Assembly: GCA_024180945.1 (NCBI GenBank)
Contig: JAKSGN010000023.1
Location: 1,116,001-1,180,000, forward strand
Source of the DNA: Macrophomina tecta
Lineage: Eukaryota; Ascomycota; Dothideomycetes; Botryosphaeriales; Botryosphaeriaceae
Direction of reading: 5' to 3'
DNA: 64,000 bases
Part shown: positions 23,586 through 34,496 of the stretch, in pieces
How positions within the stretch are numbered: the first letter of the stretch is position 1
Layout of the letters: each line of letters starts with the position of its first letter
Position numbers and translations under genes: made by a program
The notes under the pieces: model-generated
What the model was told of the DNA's origin: nothing
The model's input: the letters and a program-made list of their open reading frames with translations, nothing else
Database searches by the model: none

Positions 23586-24165
23586 AGACTTAGGGCCTAG
23601 CCTATGCTTAATAAATCCGATCTCCTGTTGATACAATCGATCCGATGTGTTTAGTATAACTAATTAAGTAACATTATTGTTGACTTAGAAACGATTGAAC
23701 GTCTTATACGCATCACACTATGAAAAGCTGATTGGGAAAGAATTTCCTGGATGTGTTACCTCTCATCCCAACCTCTTTTCCCAACCTCTTTAGAGAGTGT
23801 TGGAAAGATGTGATGCGGATTTCTAGAAGTAGGATTGGCCTGGTCAGTAAGGAGGAGGCCTGGGAGCCTCTCCTTATACTAAGGCTAATTGCGCTAGTTA
23901 TATTGAGCAAAAGAAAACACGTGATAGCTGAATATTCCAACAGAAAGGAACACTGGAGAATCTAGAGAGGTGTAGATTCGATTAACATGAGTTAGAATCT
24001 GTGAAATTTGTAAAATCTGGGACACTAAAAAAAAAAATAAAAAAAAAGCTTAACCCGAATTATAGGTAGAAATAAAGTCAGGATCGAATTCTATGATTAA
24101 TGTAATATTGATCGAGTAGACAATGGAGGTAGAAACGATGAGAGGCCCCCATCTCAATAAGCCGG
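23586..24165. other. intergenic, no gene seen
   Basis: AT-rich with an A-run near 24030. No supported gene. Confidence 0.3.
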
Positions 24166-24170
24166 ATATC

Positions 24171-24238
24171 TGTTGGACCGAAAAAAGCACGACGCCGCAC
24201 TTAGATTCAGTGCGAATTGATTGATTTATGTTCCAACA
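24171..24238 (-). mobile_element. 68-bp TG...CA mini-element
   Basis: Bounded by TGTTGGACC and GTTCCAACA and flanked by the perfect 5-bp direct repeat ATATC (24166-24170, 24239-24243). The core is AAAAAAGCACGACGCC followed by the GCACT-palindrome, as in the other copies. Confidence 0.9.
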
Positions 24239-24743
24239 ATATCTAATTCTTCTTTCCAACTTTAAATTGCCATGTAGTTAAGTTAGTTGTTCACTGCTTA
24301 TAATCCAAGTTCAGAAAGATCCGCTGCTCATTATGACACATAGAACGGACGAGCTGGTAATAGCATGATTAAATATGTGAAAATATTTGATCACCGCATG
24401 CGTCTCACGTGTATCTAGCTCTATGGCTAGGTGATAAGAGGCGCCTCTCGGGCCGCTCTCCTCTAAAGCATGCCAATTCTTGCTTTAATTAACCGAATGA
24501 ACCGTCAATGCATGCATTCCAACACATATTAACCGTGGCCAATGTATCCCGCTCAATTTTACCACATTTAAGGAAATAAACGCAAGATGCGAGCGAAATA
24601 ATGCGCTGTCGTTGTTCCACTATCTATCACCTACAGCAAAATCTAATATCGAGGTTAATATATAAGTCAGCAGAAGTTGTATCCGCACTATATGCTGCAT
24701 TTACGCCGCCAATTCCTGCGATTTTCCATGCCTGTCGCGAACC
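24239..24743. other. intergenic with degenerate element relic
   Basis: Sequence at about 24405-24530 (TCACGTGTAT, GGATAAGAGGC-like, GCATGCCAATTC, CGAATGAACCGTCA) resembles the 147-bp element at 12866 and 58024 but is badly decayed. The last part is presumably the promoter of the following gene. Confidence 0.4.
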
Positions 24744-25922
24744 ATGCTAATACCACAGGAGATCGCAGATCGTGTCGTTTCTTATCTTACAGTCATCGAT
24801 GCCGGACGCCTGCTCCTAGCCGCGACTAGTGGCTGCGGCCAGTTATGCCTAGACAGCCTGCACTTTCTCTGCTCAAGCATGCTAGCCCGCTCGGTAAACC
24901 GCCGCCTCGACCAGAAGGCGTTCTTGAGAAGAGAATTGCTTAACACGAAGCAACTTGTCCAGTGCATGAGTCGGACCGGTGCTGCCCTAATAGGCCCAAG
25001 AGCGTTTTCCTACTTCACGGCCGATGACATAGTCGGAAATGTGTGGGACTTCCTGACCCAGTGGAGCCCTATGGAGATACTCGACGTTTTGGTAGCGTTT
25101 GAGAGATCAGGCGTCGTATGGGAGACGCCCCGTCAGCGAGCAGACAGGATATACCGGTCGTGCAGCGGCTGCCGAGAAAAGCTCGCGGCGGAGGAGCACG
25201 CCAACGGCGGTCATGCACGTGAGAACGAACTGGATCCTACGGGGTACGCCCACAGCTTGCTGCGCGTCTTCTCCACTTGCAAGCGAGACCTACTGTTAGG
25301 AACTTGTGCTCTGATATTGGGAAAGACTAAGGATGGAAAGGCCAGTATCCGACTGCACATCCAGAACCTGCCGGAGAGGCATGCTTCAGCCATCACGGCA
25401 CCATTTATGTTCATCTGTGGCGGCAGCATGAGCCACCTGCAATGTCTCGTGTCCGGGTTTGCCGCAGTCCACATGTACCGTTCATCGATTATGAGCGACA
25501 CAACCTATCTGTGGGACAGTGGCCGGGAGCAGCCAAAGAGAGCGCACTCGGAACTCATGTCCGAGGAGCGAGCGATATCTCATCCATTGCGATCGCACCA
25601 TAGAGTGCGGAGCCTGAGTGACGAGGAGAGCCTAGTTGTCAATCTTGCACGATTTTCCGAAATTGACAAAGGGGTGGCCGATGTTGCCTGCAGCACGCTT
25701 AAGAAATCGCTGTGGTACGAGTACTGCAACGCGACGGCGTATATTGATAACATTGTCGACTACGCATCGGCGCGGAGAGTCATACCATTCATTCAGTACA
25801 TGTACGGAGATCATTCTTCCCGCAGCCACGAGTCTATAGTGGGGCTGCGAAACCATATGTTCGATACATCAGCTGCACAGCTTGTTCTAGAAGACAAGTA
25901 CGGCGTCTTCCTGCCAAGTTAG
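24744..25922 (+). CDS. intronless fungal hypothetical protein, 392 aa
   Basis: One open frame starts MLIPQEIADRVVSYL, a short F-box-like helix pair. It includes MSRTGAALIGPRAFSYF, WDFLTQWSP and FERSGVVWE, an order that recalls a large family of fungal proteins with the pattern MSRTG..SGSRALEYF...WDFYVP, where the GSRAL element suggests a nucleotidyltransferase-like fold. Here the GS is GP and the acidic triad is not evident, so activity is doubtful. The C-half (HSLLRVFSTCKRDLLLGTCALIL, FMFICGGSMSHLQCLVSGFAAVHMY) is compact and globular. No signal peptide or membrane span was seen. The frame is intact and GC content rises within it, supporting a real gene. Confidence 0.7.
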   Translation: MLIPQEIADRVVSYLTVIDAGRLLLAATSGCGQLCLDSLHFLCSSMLARSVNRRLDQKAFLRRELLNTKQLVQCMSRTGAALIGPRAFSYFTADDIVGNVWDFLTQWSPMEILDVLVAFERSGVVWETPRQRADRIYRSCSGCREKLAAEEHANGGHARENELDPTGYAHSLLRVFSTCKRDLLLGTCALILGKTKDGKASIRLHIQNLPERHASAITAPFMFICGGSMSHLQCLVSGFAAVHMYRSSIMSDTTYLWDSGREQPKRAHSELMSEERAISHPLRSHHRVRSLSDEESLVVNLARFSEIDKGVADVACSTLKKSLWYEYCNATAYIDNIVDYASARRVIPFIQYMYGDHSSRSHESIVGLRNHMFDTSAAQLVLEDKYGVFLPS

Positions 25923-26242
25923 CGAGGGGCTCTCATTGTCTAATGGATTTGAGATAGCAATTTGCTCATTTTATCAGATACCTGCATTGTAAAGGTCTCG
26001 TGTCACGGAGGGCCTCCCTTGCCTGCTTAATGAAAACGGGAGGGTAGAGTAAGAGCGACGTTGATAAATTGATTGCTAGGGAGACAATGACGGGCGCTAG
26101 ACATGGAAACGTGGGCAGGGCACTGGTGCAGAGAATGGGACTAAAAAAATGAAGTGGGCAGAAAGGAGTCGGTAGAGCAGAAGCCTAAAGCTGGTTCCTT
26201 TGGTACTTTCCAAATGCTTTGCAATATCACCCAAATGCTACA
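25923..26242. other. intergenic, no gene seen
   Basis: 3' flank of the preceding gene. Nothing recognisable. Confidence 0.3.
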
Positions 26243-26632
26243 TTATTCTTTTTCTTCAAACTTATGCCTAATGCCATCGGTCGCGGTACTCGCGACATAG
26301 TGCAAAGCGATTATCGGACACCCTTTTAATAATTGTTGTAGAATTGAATGAGAACAGCTTCCATGAACACGGAGCCTTTCACCATCGCTGTCTAGGCCTG
26401 ACAGGAAGCCATCGTCAAAAGCATCTGGAAATGGACATTGGGGCGCGGCAGTGAGCAGTCGGTGGATTCCCTCGACGCCTTCGCACTGATCCATGAGGCT
26501 CCACAGTCTTCGTGCACATGGTGCGACATTGATACTCCCTCCGCTGCAAGCACCGGTCTCGGCGGTTTCAACAACTGCATGCTGCGAGCCTCGATCAAAA
26601 AGAACTATCCTCCATTTGTTCCAGGAAGTCAT
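26243..26632 (-). pseudogene. truncated chitinase relic
   Basis: The segment 26330-26540 reads PCARRLWSLMDQCEGVEGI, HRLLTAAPQCPFPD and FDDGFLSGLDSDGE, matching the chitinase at 565-1827 from just after its catalytic motif (LAPFARRLRKLMDQ onward), with roughly 80 percent base identity by eye. The catalytic DGxDxDxE exon part, the N-terminus and the C-terminus are missing, and the frame is disrupted after the Asp/Ser-rich loop. It is a dead fragment of a paralogous or duplicated gene 25 kb away. Confidence 0.8.
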
Positions 26633-26969
26633 GCCGCCATTCTACGACAGTCAATTTAGATCCGTTACAATAATTAGAGATACACATATATTATCACATC
26701 GTTACTGAACCGTACACTTGCAGTATCCCGCCAGCTCGTGAGGCAACTTTGACCGAATCCCAATGATGCCAGAGCTTGCTGCGGATTGACCAGTAATCCC
26801 AGATCCAGCATCTGTCAGGGTGCGGCACACGGAGCCTTATTAACCTTATCACCCTTGAGCTCGACAAAAAGGCGCAGAGGCTCACATATTCTACAGCACT
26901 TCAGGTTGAGGTCCCTTGGTCCCGTACCAAATGCGATGAGTAGAATTGATCTCTAGCTCGTCTTAGTGA

Positions 26970-27110
26970 AACCTATCTGATAGTGCATGGTCATGTGAGC
27001 ATTAAATGGTAACCAGTCCGTGAGAAAACTGTTGATGGTATTGCTTTTATTTTTTTTTCCGCTCATTAGTTGCGTCAGCTACAAATATATTTATTCTATA
27101 ACCGAGGCAG
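26970..27110 (+). repeat. dispersed repeat, second copy
   Basis: Diverged partner of 22660-22810, recognised from the shared order of CATGGTCATG, CCAGTCCG and the TATTTA/CTATA block. Confidence 0.5.
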
Positions 27111-27133
27111 ACCAAACTTTTAAGCACATCAGG

Positions 27134-27349
27134 TGTCAACCATTACGCCCATCATTTATCCATCCATTATTTCCTCAGGCACTACATTGATTCCTTCCTG
27201 GGTCCTCCCTACACCTCGGCATTCTGCTCTTCCTCGGATCTATTCTTTCATCGGTTATCATTCAATCCAGTTTATATAAAGACATTCACTTAACGGCTCT
27301 CAGAGTCAGGCAGGATAGAATCCACTCGTTCTGACCTCAAACTTCGACA
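27134..27349 (+). mobile_element. probable solo LTR
   Basis: Starts TGTCAACC, ends TTCGACA, and contains TTTATATAAAG followed by CAGGATAGAATCCACTC and TTCTGACCTC. The same landmarks (TATATAAG, CAGGCAGAATCTACTC, TTCTGACCTC) occur in the solo LTR at 43080-43317. No convincing target duplication was found, so the ends may be altered. Confidence 0.5.
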
Positions 27350-28269
27350 GGAGATATTGTGGAACCTAACATCCGACGGCAGACGTATCGTAGCAGCATT
27401 GGTGTTCAACAGGTTGAGAAACTCATCTGCAATACCCACAGCATTTGATACCCACCGTACGGAATCGAGAAGAGTTAGATGGATGACCTACTCGGCTTGC
27501 GCTCTAAATGGAGAAGCGCAACGAGAGAAATTAAATCAACCCGATGATTATGTAGCCCATATCTGTTGTATTTGCTTAACAGGCCGAAGAACTCATGTTG
27601 CCGTCGGCGAGATGGCCAAACGATTATCTGGATGAAAGACTCGAGATTGAGCAAGAAGGCCTCTACCGGGACCATTTCAGGGCGATGTCTCTGAAGACAG
27701 TTGGAGGGTAGTCACGACCCAAAGGCGGACCAAAACCACGCCCTAGTCACACTGTCCACTCCACAAAGTTCATGCCCTTGCAGATGATCATGGGCCTCTA
27801 GCTGACGTGGGTGCCAACCTATCGGGCTCTCTGTATCTTCCACCATTTCTGTGCGTACGGGCTATTCGGCAACCCATAAAGGATAGCCGCTTTACCGAAG
27901 TGGGAGCCGTTTCCTACCCAAATTAGACGAGAACTAGATTCAGGAATGGAAAAGGAGCTGAACTATAAGTACCTGATGAGCGCGGATACTTTCGCAACTA
28001 GAGAGATCTCAGATGCGGCGAAGTATGTTTTTTACCACGACGGCTATGGAGAAGGGCAGTTTTTGCATCGCACCAACTGCGACAACGGTCATACCATTCA
28101 CGAGATGCGCAATGAAAAATCATCAGAAGGGTATCGTTAGCGAGCGGCCGCAGAAGTCTACAAAAATCAGTTTTTAAATACAAGGGTATCATACCATGTA
28201 AATCAAAAGAACCTAAAAACGCCTTTACCATCCAAAACCATCATTCCAGTGAAAAAATCACGATCACTC
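27350..28269. other. intergenic, short frames only
   Basis: Plus-strand frames at 27357-27635 and 27946-28140 lack recognisable domains. The first begins directly after the LTR-like element and could be a retrotransposon leader remnant. That is speculation. Confidence 0.3.
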
Positions 28270-30923
28270 TCACAGTCTTTGGTCCTCCCGTGCTTCCCGA
28301 AGTATGCTCATCATGTGTGAGTACAGCTTGGGCTCTTCCTGCTCCCATATCCCACCGTTTGGAAATACTACCTTCCGCAACTCATCAATCCAAGGTATGA
28401 GTGGTTGATAGTACTCGGTGAAGTTGTACGTTACTGTCCTCAAAAATATGCTGTTATTCGCAACCACTCCTAACTTCATCCTCGCAAGCTCTTCTGTGTT
28501 CATGTAGTTCCACTTGTCAAACTGTTCGACCACTCTCCCCTTCCCTGGCCCCTCATAATGAATGCAGATCCAGAAGAGGACCCAGAAGAAGGACTCAAGA
28601 TCGTGCATGAAGGAGTGCTCTTCCCCTAGCAGCACGCCGATCGCCATGAACGCGAGCGTGCCGGTCTTGCCTCGCGCCCCCGACACCCCTTCCCTCTCTT
28701 TGCTGATCGCGAGATCGAGGTCAATCAAGAACGCATCCCAGGAAGGGTTGCTGCTATCCTCATTGATCATGAGGTTGTTCTTAGAAACATCGCGTTGGAG
28801 CATTTTCCCCTGCTTGTACAGAGACTGATGCCCCTTGATGCACCCCTCCATCGCGGCAAGCAGGGCGGCTCGAGAGCTCGCCTTGTACATGGGCTTCCCG
28901 TAGTCAAGGATGATCACGCGACGATGTACACGGTTCTTCGGGAGCTCGCCTCTTATTACAAGCTGCGAGTCGGAGCAGATCCGCTTTCTAGCCGGCTCTG
29001 ATGCATCTATGTGGCTCGATGACCTCTTCCGCCCCGCTGAGCTAGTGCTTCGGGTGTTTCCCACGATCCCGGACGTGCTCGGAGGCGGCATGGAGTCGCT
29101 CGGCCGGTAGTTGGTCGCCTCCGAAACGTCCAGACCTTTGCGGATGTTATTGTAGACATCGTCCTCTGTACCGGCCACGCGGACTGTCTCATGGTAATAG
29201 TGCCTTGCCACGTTGACGACTTCTTTCTCTGTTGCCTCCTTTAGGAGCTCACCCTCCTCATCGCGCTCGAGATACTGCCACGAATCTTTGATTACGTAGG
29301 GCCTCCGCGACCGATCTCCTTGGCGATACGCCTTCCAACAGGTCGTCGCCCGACCGACAACGCATGGCGCCCGCATGATTACTTCATCCAAAACAAGGCA
29401 CTCTGTTCTGTTGTTGCGCTTGATGTCGATCCACCGCTTGCCGCCCGCTTCCCGAATGGTCGGGTCGAATCCGAGCTGCTCTTTGTCCATCAGGAGATAT
29501 CCCATAATTACCGAAACGAGCCGCTGGCCATCAATGTTGACGTCGAACTGCTCTGATGCGATACCTCCAAGTCGGTCAAATTCCCACAGCCGCATGGTGG
29601 ACCCGCACAGCGTGAAGCCGAGGACGAAGCGACGGGTGTCTTGGGCCGTGAAGACCTCTCTCGCGTATCGTGCGAGGTCGCGCCAAGTCTGCGAGTTCCT
29701 GTCCAGGGCCTGGTTGCTCTTCATCTCTCCCACAACGAGAATCTGGGACCAGCGAGGCCGTCCGTGCACCCTGGTATCCGCGAAACCGAGGTCCATCTTC
29801 CTTTCCGCTACGGATCCTTCAACGGGTAGATCAGGCCGCGCAAGTGTTCTCCGTTGGATGTTGCCAGCTGAACAGTGTCCTTCTGCGAGTCTCTTCAGCT
29901 GGTGTACCAGCTCTGTAAACCACTCCAACACGTTGTTTTGCGTCGAGTTTTCCGGCCAATTACGCCAGCCACGGTCTCCCGTATACAGTGGACTGTCTCC
30001 TTCGCTGCGTTTCTGAAAGATCGTCTCACCTATCTGCTCGAGGCTCTCGACTTCGCCGAAGAATGTTTCGAAGAAGTTAGGCACTCCGATGAACAGAGGG
30101 TCGTCCAGCTCAGCCTTGAGCACATCATCAAAAAGTTTCCTTTGTTCTGAGGAGTTGACAATAACGCTTGTTGTGCGCGTGTTCGGAGTCTGCTTGACTA
30201 TCGAAGAAGTGGACGGAGTGCGTTGGGGGGTTATCGGTCCGGCTGTTGAGGCAGGGGCTCTCGGGAGAGAGAAGATCGGAGCAGCGGGCTGCGTCTGGCG
30301 GATGAGGTCGTACACGGCTGCCCACATCGTGGGGTCGTCCTGCACATCTATGATATTTTTCACGAGCTGGGCGGTGTACTTGACGTCCGTTTGATTTGTG
30401 GAAAGACGAATGTATAGCATGGCAATATCGCTAAGCAGAGGACCTTGTTTGCTATGGGATGGAAGATTTAAAGCAGCTGGATGTATTTGGAAGGTATTTA
30501 TGACTTGAAGCACGAAGGTTTTCCTCGCTGCTTTGATTAGCGTGTGCCGTAGGGATTGGATGTTGATACTCACCTGGCTGGGCGACCAGTTGCTGGAAGT
30601 GGTCTATTCCGCCTCGAAGACTTGTGCGAGGAGTAGCTGACTTGAATGCAGCTCGAAATGAGTCCAGTGCATCTCTAATTGGATGATCTCTGACGGTGGC
30701 GAGCTGGCTCTCCGAGAGCTGTTGCATGGCGGGGGACCTCAACTGCTTGACCGGGCGATCAAACGGAGCACCAAATAAGGCCAAAGAGTCTTGAGGAAGT
30801 GTCTGAAAGGCTTTATGTCGTCAGAAGAGCGAGTCGCTGCGCGTCGGGAGAGCAGGCGCTTGTTGTAGAGCGAAGGGAGGGGGCGTGTCGTCGCGTTTCA
30901 CCTGAAACCGCCTGGGATAACAT
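28270..30923 (-). CDS. FunK1 fungal-type protein kinase
   Basis: The main exon (30527-28270) joins through a 46-nt intron (30573-30528, GTGAGT donor, GCTAATC branch, GCAG acceptor) to an exon at 30574-30802 or 30810. That exon follows another likely intron ending at TTCTGAC...CAG. The probable ATG is at 30923 (MLSQAV), but the first exon is uncertain. About 840 aa. The N-terminal part is family-typical (SLRGGIDHFQQL, FFGEVESLEQIGE). The kinase half shows RPYVIKDSW, then MLQRDVSKNNLMIN (the HRDxxxxN loop with Gln for His), LIDLDLA (DFG equivalent), GTLAFMAIGVL and HDLESFFWVLFWIC. These are FunK1 hallmarks. The family is expanded in fungi and of unclear function. It ends at 28270. A foldback element begins about 40 bp upstream of the presumed start. 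Confidence 0.85.
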
Positions 30924-30964
30924 CGGCTTAACGTGTTGGCGGCGCAACCACGGTGAGACAGAAT

Positions 30965-31765
30965 CCAAATTCCTACACAGTGCCCTTTGACGCCTCAAGC
31001 TATATTTCTTTCGCGCAGCACCACCATAGCTTCTTATTACTAGAAAAATACATACGGGAGACGGATCAACAGAAAAAATTATGCCAATTACTGAAATCTT
31101 ATTAGAGACGAGATGCGTGATGCAGGAGGCGAATCCGCCACGCAGGTCGGTACCTGTTAGCGCAGCTTTGGCCAATTACGGCTAGCTACACGGGCTGAAA
31201 AGTATTTACTAATTGCAGAGGCTGTAAACAGCTGATCATTTCATTGGGTAACAGCGAGCTGAACCGTGCGCCCAGAGTGAGCGGAACATGAAAAATAACC
31301 AGCGCGGGTGTAAGAAAGTAAGCTGACTCAAATTTACGCACACCACTACTAGGCTGCAATAGGCCAAAAATACGTTCACAGGTACCGACCTGCGTGGCGG
31401 ATTCGCCTTCCGCACCACGCACCTTATTATTGATAGCATACCGGCATTATGACATGATTTCCAATATCCATCAGTGTCCTGTAGAGGTTTTCTAGAGAAT
31501 AGAAAAGCCAATAGTGGTGTTATAGAAGAGAAATACAGCTTGTGGCGTCAAGGCGTACTTTGTAGGAACCCTGCAAGAGAACAACAGCCTTTCTGTAATT
31601 TAATAGATCAAAAAAGCTCAAGTATTGAGATGTAGCTATGAAACCCACTGAAGGTAGTTTTCCAAGCATATCAGCAGAGTCGCATCTTCTATATTGCTTG
31701 CAACTTGAAGTACCTCGGTCATTTTTCGGTACATAGGGTTTTTCGTTACACCCGGGGGGGGGGGG
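30965..31765 (+). mobile_element. foldback element, copy C (5'-truncated)
   Basis: Matches the copies at 55183-56177 and 58969-59955 from about one quarter of their length to the right end, finishing CGTTACACCC and a G-run. It contains the internal inverted repeat around GGCGAATCCGCCACGCAGG. The left outer arm is missing. Confidence 0.85.
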
Positions 31766-31796
31766 TTTATTTGTTACTATATTTTCATATTCGATA

Positions 31797-33629
31797 ACGT
31801 GTTTCACCACTCACCCGGCCACACCAGTCATCCGGCCACCCCACCAACACCAAAACGCTTCTTTGTACAATTATTCCACCACAACGCCTTGAATTCAATC
31901 GAAATTTCTATCTAACTACTCCTTGATTACTAGGACATCGGCGGATTGTGTGACCTTGTAAATGGCAATTGCTGCACGTCGGCGGCGCACGTTGTCGTAC
32001 AGCCGTCGCCTCCTGTTGATCAGCCTCTTCCTCCTCATTTTCTATCCCGTGAACCAAGAACTGCCCCTGCTGAGCCTGCAGAGCACCTCCCTGTGCAATA
32101 TACCTTCGGCGGTATTGCTGCTTTTGTTTTCGCCGTTGATTAGCTGTACGAAGCTCCGAATTCTCCTTTGCAAGTATCACAGCTGAATTCATCGCCATCT
32201 GACATCCCTTCACAAGTTGACTAAATGCTTGGCTCGTCGGGCTCTGAGATTGGCGCTGGATGAGATCCCGTATGAGCCGAGCCTGCTTCTCTAGCTGAGC
32301 CAAAGTATGAGGTGTTTCTGACGTCCATTGAGGTGCTTGTCCGTTCGCCGTAGCTGGTGGAGAGGGTGTTTTGGTAACGGTAAGCGACGATAAGACGCGT
32401 TGTGGGTTATACGGTATAAGCCCCGTGGCTTGAAATCCACTTCTGATATTTTGGCCCGTAAAGACTGATGGGCGCACCTTCGAGTATATTGCGAGAAAGT
32501 CGTCTTTGTCAATATGGTGGATTCCTTGGCGGACGCTTTCCTGAACCTCCTGACCGTACGAGCGCTTGAGGGGGGAGAAGCAGCTTACATCAAGCGGCTG
32601 GAGAAGATGCGATGTATGCGCAGGCATACAGAGCGTGACGATATTATTTGCCATACAGTATTGGTCAAATTCGGGCGTTGCGTGGCTGCTGTGGCCATCG
32701 AGGATAAGGAGACGGTAGGCTCCCTTCGTACAAGACTCTGTGTGCGTATTGAAGCGCTTGATCCATTCAAATCCGAGCTGGTCTGTCGTCCAGCCATTAC
32801 TGCTTACAGCAATTACCCAGTCAGCCGGCAGTTCTCGATACCAGTTTGACTGGTGCACCTTCCCTGCTAGGATGATGAACGGCGGAATCGCCCAGCCGGA
32901 CGCGTTGATGCCCTCGATTGCCGTTGTCCACTCACGGTTCCCTGGTTGCACAGCAGTTGCTCGACCGGTCGTATCAGAGCTTGTGACGACCTTAGATGTC
33001 GCAATTACACCCATCATAAATCCTGTCTCGTCAAAATTGTAGAAGTCGTCGTCGAGAATGCCGTACGACTGACGCGTCTCTTGAACACGCGTAAACCACG
33101 CGTTAATCGTGTCTGGATCCTCGCATTTGGCGCGTTGTAAATGGAACTTTCGATTCCATTTCATTTTAAGCTCGGGCTGGTTGTTGATAAACCGAGATAT
33201 CCAGTTCTTGCCGACTGGTTGAGGTGGAGGATTATGGCCGCGCGCTGCGAGTAAACAGTCTGCCATCCTTCGTACATCAATGACCTGGGGAGGGAATCCT
33301 CGCCGATCAAGGCTTAGAATCCACTCAACTAAAGCCTTCTCTTCGGACGGCTGCAGCTTTCGTTTTTGCGAATTAGACACGCTTCGTGGGGCTGTTCCAT
33401 TGAGATGATCTTGGAGAGTAGTTCGAGGTATATCGTACGATGTTGCAGCCTTGCGAATGCTCGAAATTCGATTGTTTTGAACAGCCTGCTTAGCAAGAAG
33501 TAGTCTGCCCTCTTTCTGGTGTGATTCTTGGTTCTGTGTTGATGTCATTGCTGATTTTCACGAGGGCGCGTTTTGGTGTTGGTGGGGTGGCCGGATGACT
33601 GGTGTGGCCGGGTGAGTGGTGAAACACGT
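31797..33629 (-). mobile_element. intact Fot1/pogo-type DNA transposon
   Basis: 1833 bp with perfect 62-bp terminal inverted repeats (31797-31858 and 33568-33629) and TA target duplication (31795-31796, 33630-33631). Each terminus is ACGTGTTT, then iterons CACCACTCACCCGGCCA and CACCAGTCATCCGGCCA, then CCCC. It contains one uninterrupted transposase gene. All parts needed for an autonomous element are present. Confidence 0.95.
31908..33548 (-). CDS. Fot1/pogo-like DDE transposase, 546 aa
   Basis: An open frame fills the transposon. Residues 1-60 form a psq-type helix-turn-helix (ISSIRKAATSYDIPRTTLQDHL). Residues 65-150 form a CENP-B/Tc5-type DNA-binding domain (EEKALVEWILSLDRRGFPP, GKNWISRFINNQPEL). 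The catalytic core shows NFDETGFMMG (first Asp), LILDGHSSH (second Asp) and HLLQPLDVSCF (third Asp) with 35 residues between the last two, the DD35D spacing of pogo/Fot1. A C-terminal basic coiled stretch is followed by CSNCHLQGHTIRRC, a CX2CX4HX4C zinc knuckle. The enzyme would cut and paste the element at TA sites in the nucleus. No stop or frameshift was seen, in contrast with every other transposase in the window. Confidence 0.95.
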   Translation of the reverse strand: MTSTQNQESHQKEGRLLLAKQAVQNNRISSIRKAATSYDIPRTTLQDHLNGTAPRSVSNSQKRKLQPSEEKALVEWILSLDRRGFPPQVIDVRRMADCLLAARGHNPPPQPVGKNWISRFINNQPELKMKWNRKFHLQRAKCEDPDTINAWFTRVQETRQSYGILDDDFYNFDETGFMMGVIATSKVVTSSDTTGRATAVQPGNREWTTAIEGINASGWAIPPFIILAGKVHQSNWYRELPADWVIAVSSNGWTTDQLGFEWIKRFNTHTESCTKGAYRLLILDGHSSHATPEFDQYCMANNIVTLCMPAHTSHLLQPLDVSCFSPLKRSYGQEVQESVRQGIHHIDKDDFLAIYSKVRPSVFTGQNIRSGFQATGLIPYNPQRVLSSLTVTKTPSPPATANGQAPQWTSETPHTLAQLEKQARLIRDLIQRQSQSPTSQAFSQLVKGCQMAMNSAVILAKENSELRTANQRRKQKQQYRRRYIAQGGALQAQQGQFLVHGIENEEEEADQQEATAVRQRAPPTCSNCHLQGHTIRRCPSNQGVVR

Positions 33630-33631
33630 TA

Positions 33632-34200
33632 GCTTCAGTATCAGTGCCAAATTTTTTTTTTTTTTAAAAAAAAAAAGGAAAAGTCAGCGCGCTTCGAGCG
33701 ATGCAACCCTGCGAGTCTATGAGGACTATTGTAACGGTTATGCGCTATATCTCATAGGGTTCAGGAACACCGGTACTCGTTTCGTTCATGAGAATTGTGA
33801 AATAGTCAAGGAACTCCATAAGCCAGCTCTTAGATCGAACCTCAAAGATAAGCATTTAACCGCCGTAGGGGCCAAATACTCTCATATGTACCTTATACCA
33901 TTGCTTTGAAGTTTCCAGGAAAATTTAGGAGTAATAGGATCTTATCTGAATGACGACTAGGCAATAGCTACCAAAATGCCAGCTTCTTGGAAAAGAATCT
34001 TTAGACTGTAGGCGAATAGCCCACATAAAGCCGGATGATTCTTCATCAAGTAATGCTTTTCTGGTTTGGGGCCTCTGAGCCGTTGGCAAGCTTCTTGCAG
34101 CGGATTTGTCCAGACCCAATCTTTGATTCGACCCTGGATACTCCTGAAGTTTTGATTATTGATTTCCGGCCAGTTTTCGATGCTGAGAGCCTTGTGAAAC
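33632..34200. other. intergenic, no gene seen
   Basis: A long T-run followed by an A-run (33651-33676) can form a hairpin. No gene recognised. Confidence 0.3.
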
Positions 34201-34331
34201 TGTCAGACTTGAGAATCATGTGACTTTCCGGTGCATCCGCTCACCCGTGTGGGGTATATAGGACCCTCTCCCCCACCCTCTACAGATAGCCAGCTGCTGC
34301 ACAATTCATCACTTTTCTCAAAAGTTCGACA
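34201..34331 (+). mobile_element. 131-bp solo LTR-like element, copy 2
   Basis: Identical to 13585-13715 over all 131 bp. Its flanks (GAAAC and CTTTC) are not direct repeats, so one side may have been rearranged by recombination. Confidence 0.8.
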
Positions 34332-34496
34332 CTTTCCTTGTAGTCTTTGCAGATAGCCAGCAATCCTCCAAACTATTAATGTTCACCCCAAAATTCAACA
34401 AACTCCATGAATATGTGCGCCTTACTCGAGAGATTATCCGTGAGGATCTAAATTCCGATATGTTCACTAGTTAAACACCTTCTCGAAGGCCTACTT

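Noticed and set aside
29375..30016. 213-codon plus-strand frame
   Set aside because: Lies antisense to the FunK1 kinase, whose motifs are clear. It is a codon-bias shadow.
33651..33676. T-run/A-run hairpin as a terminator
   Set aside because: Simple homopolymers next to a transposon end; intrinsic terminators of this kind are not used by fungal RNA polymerase II.
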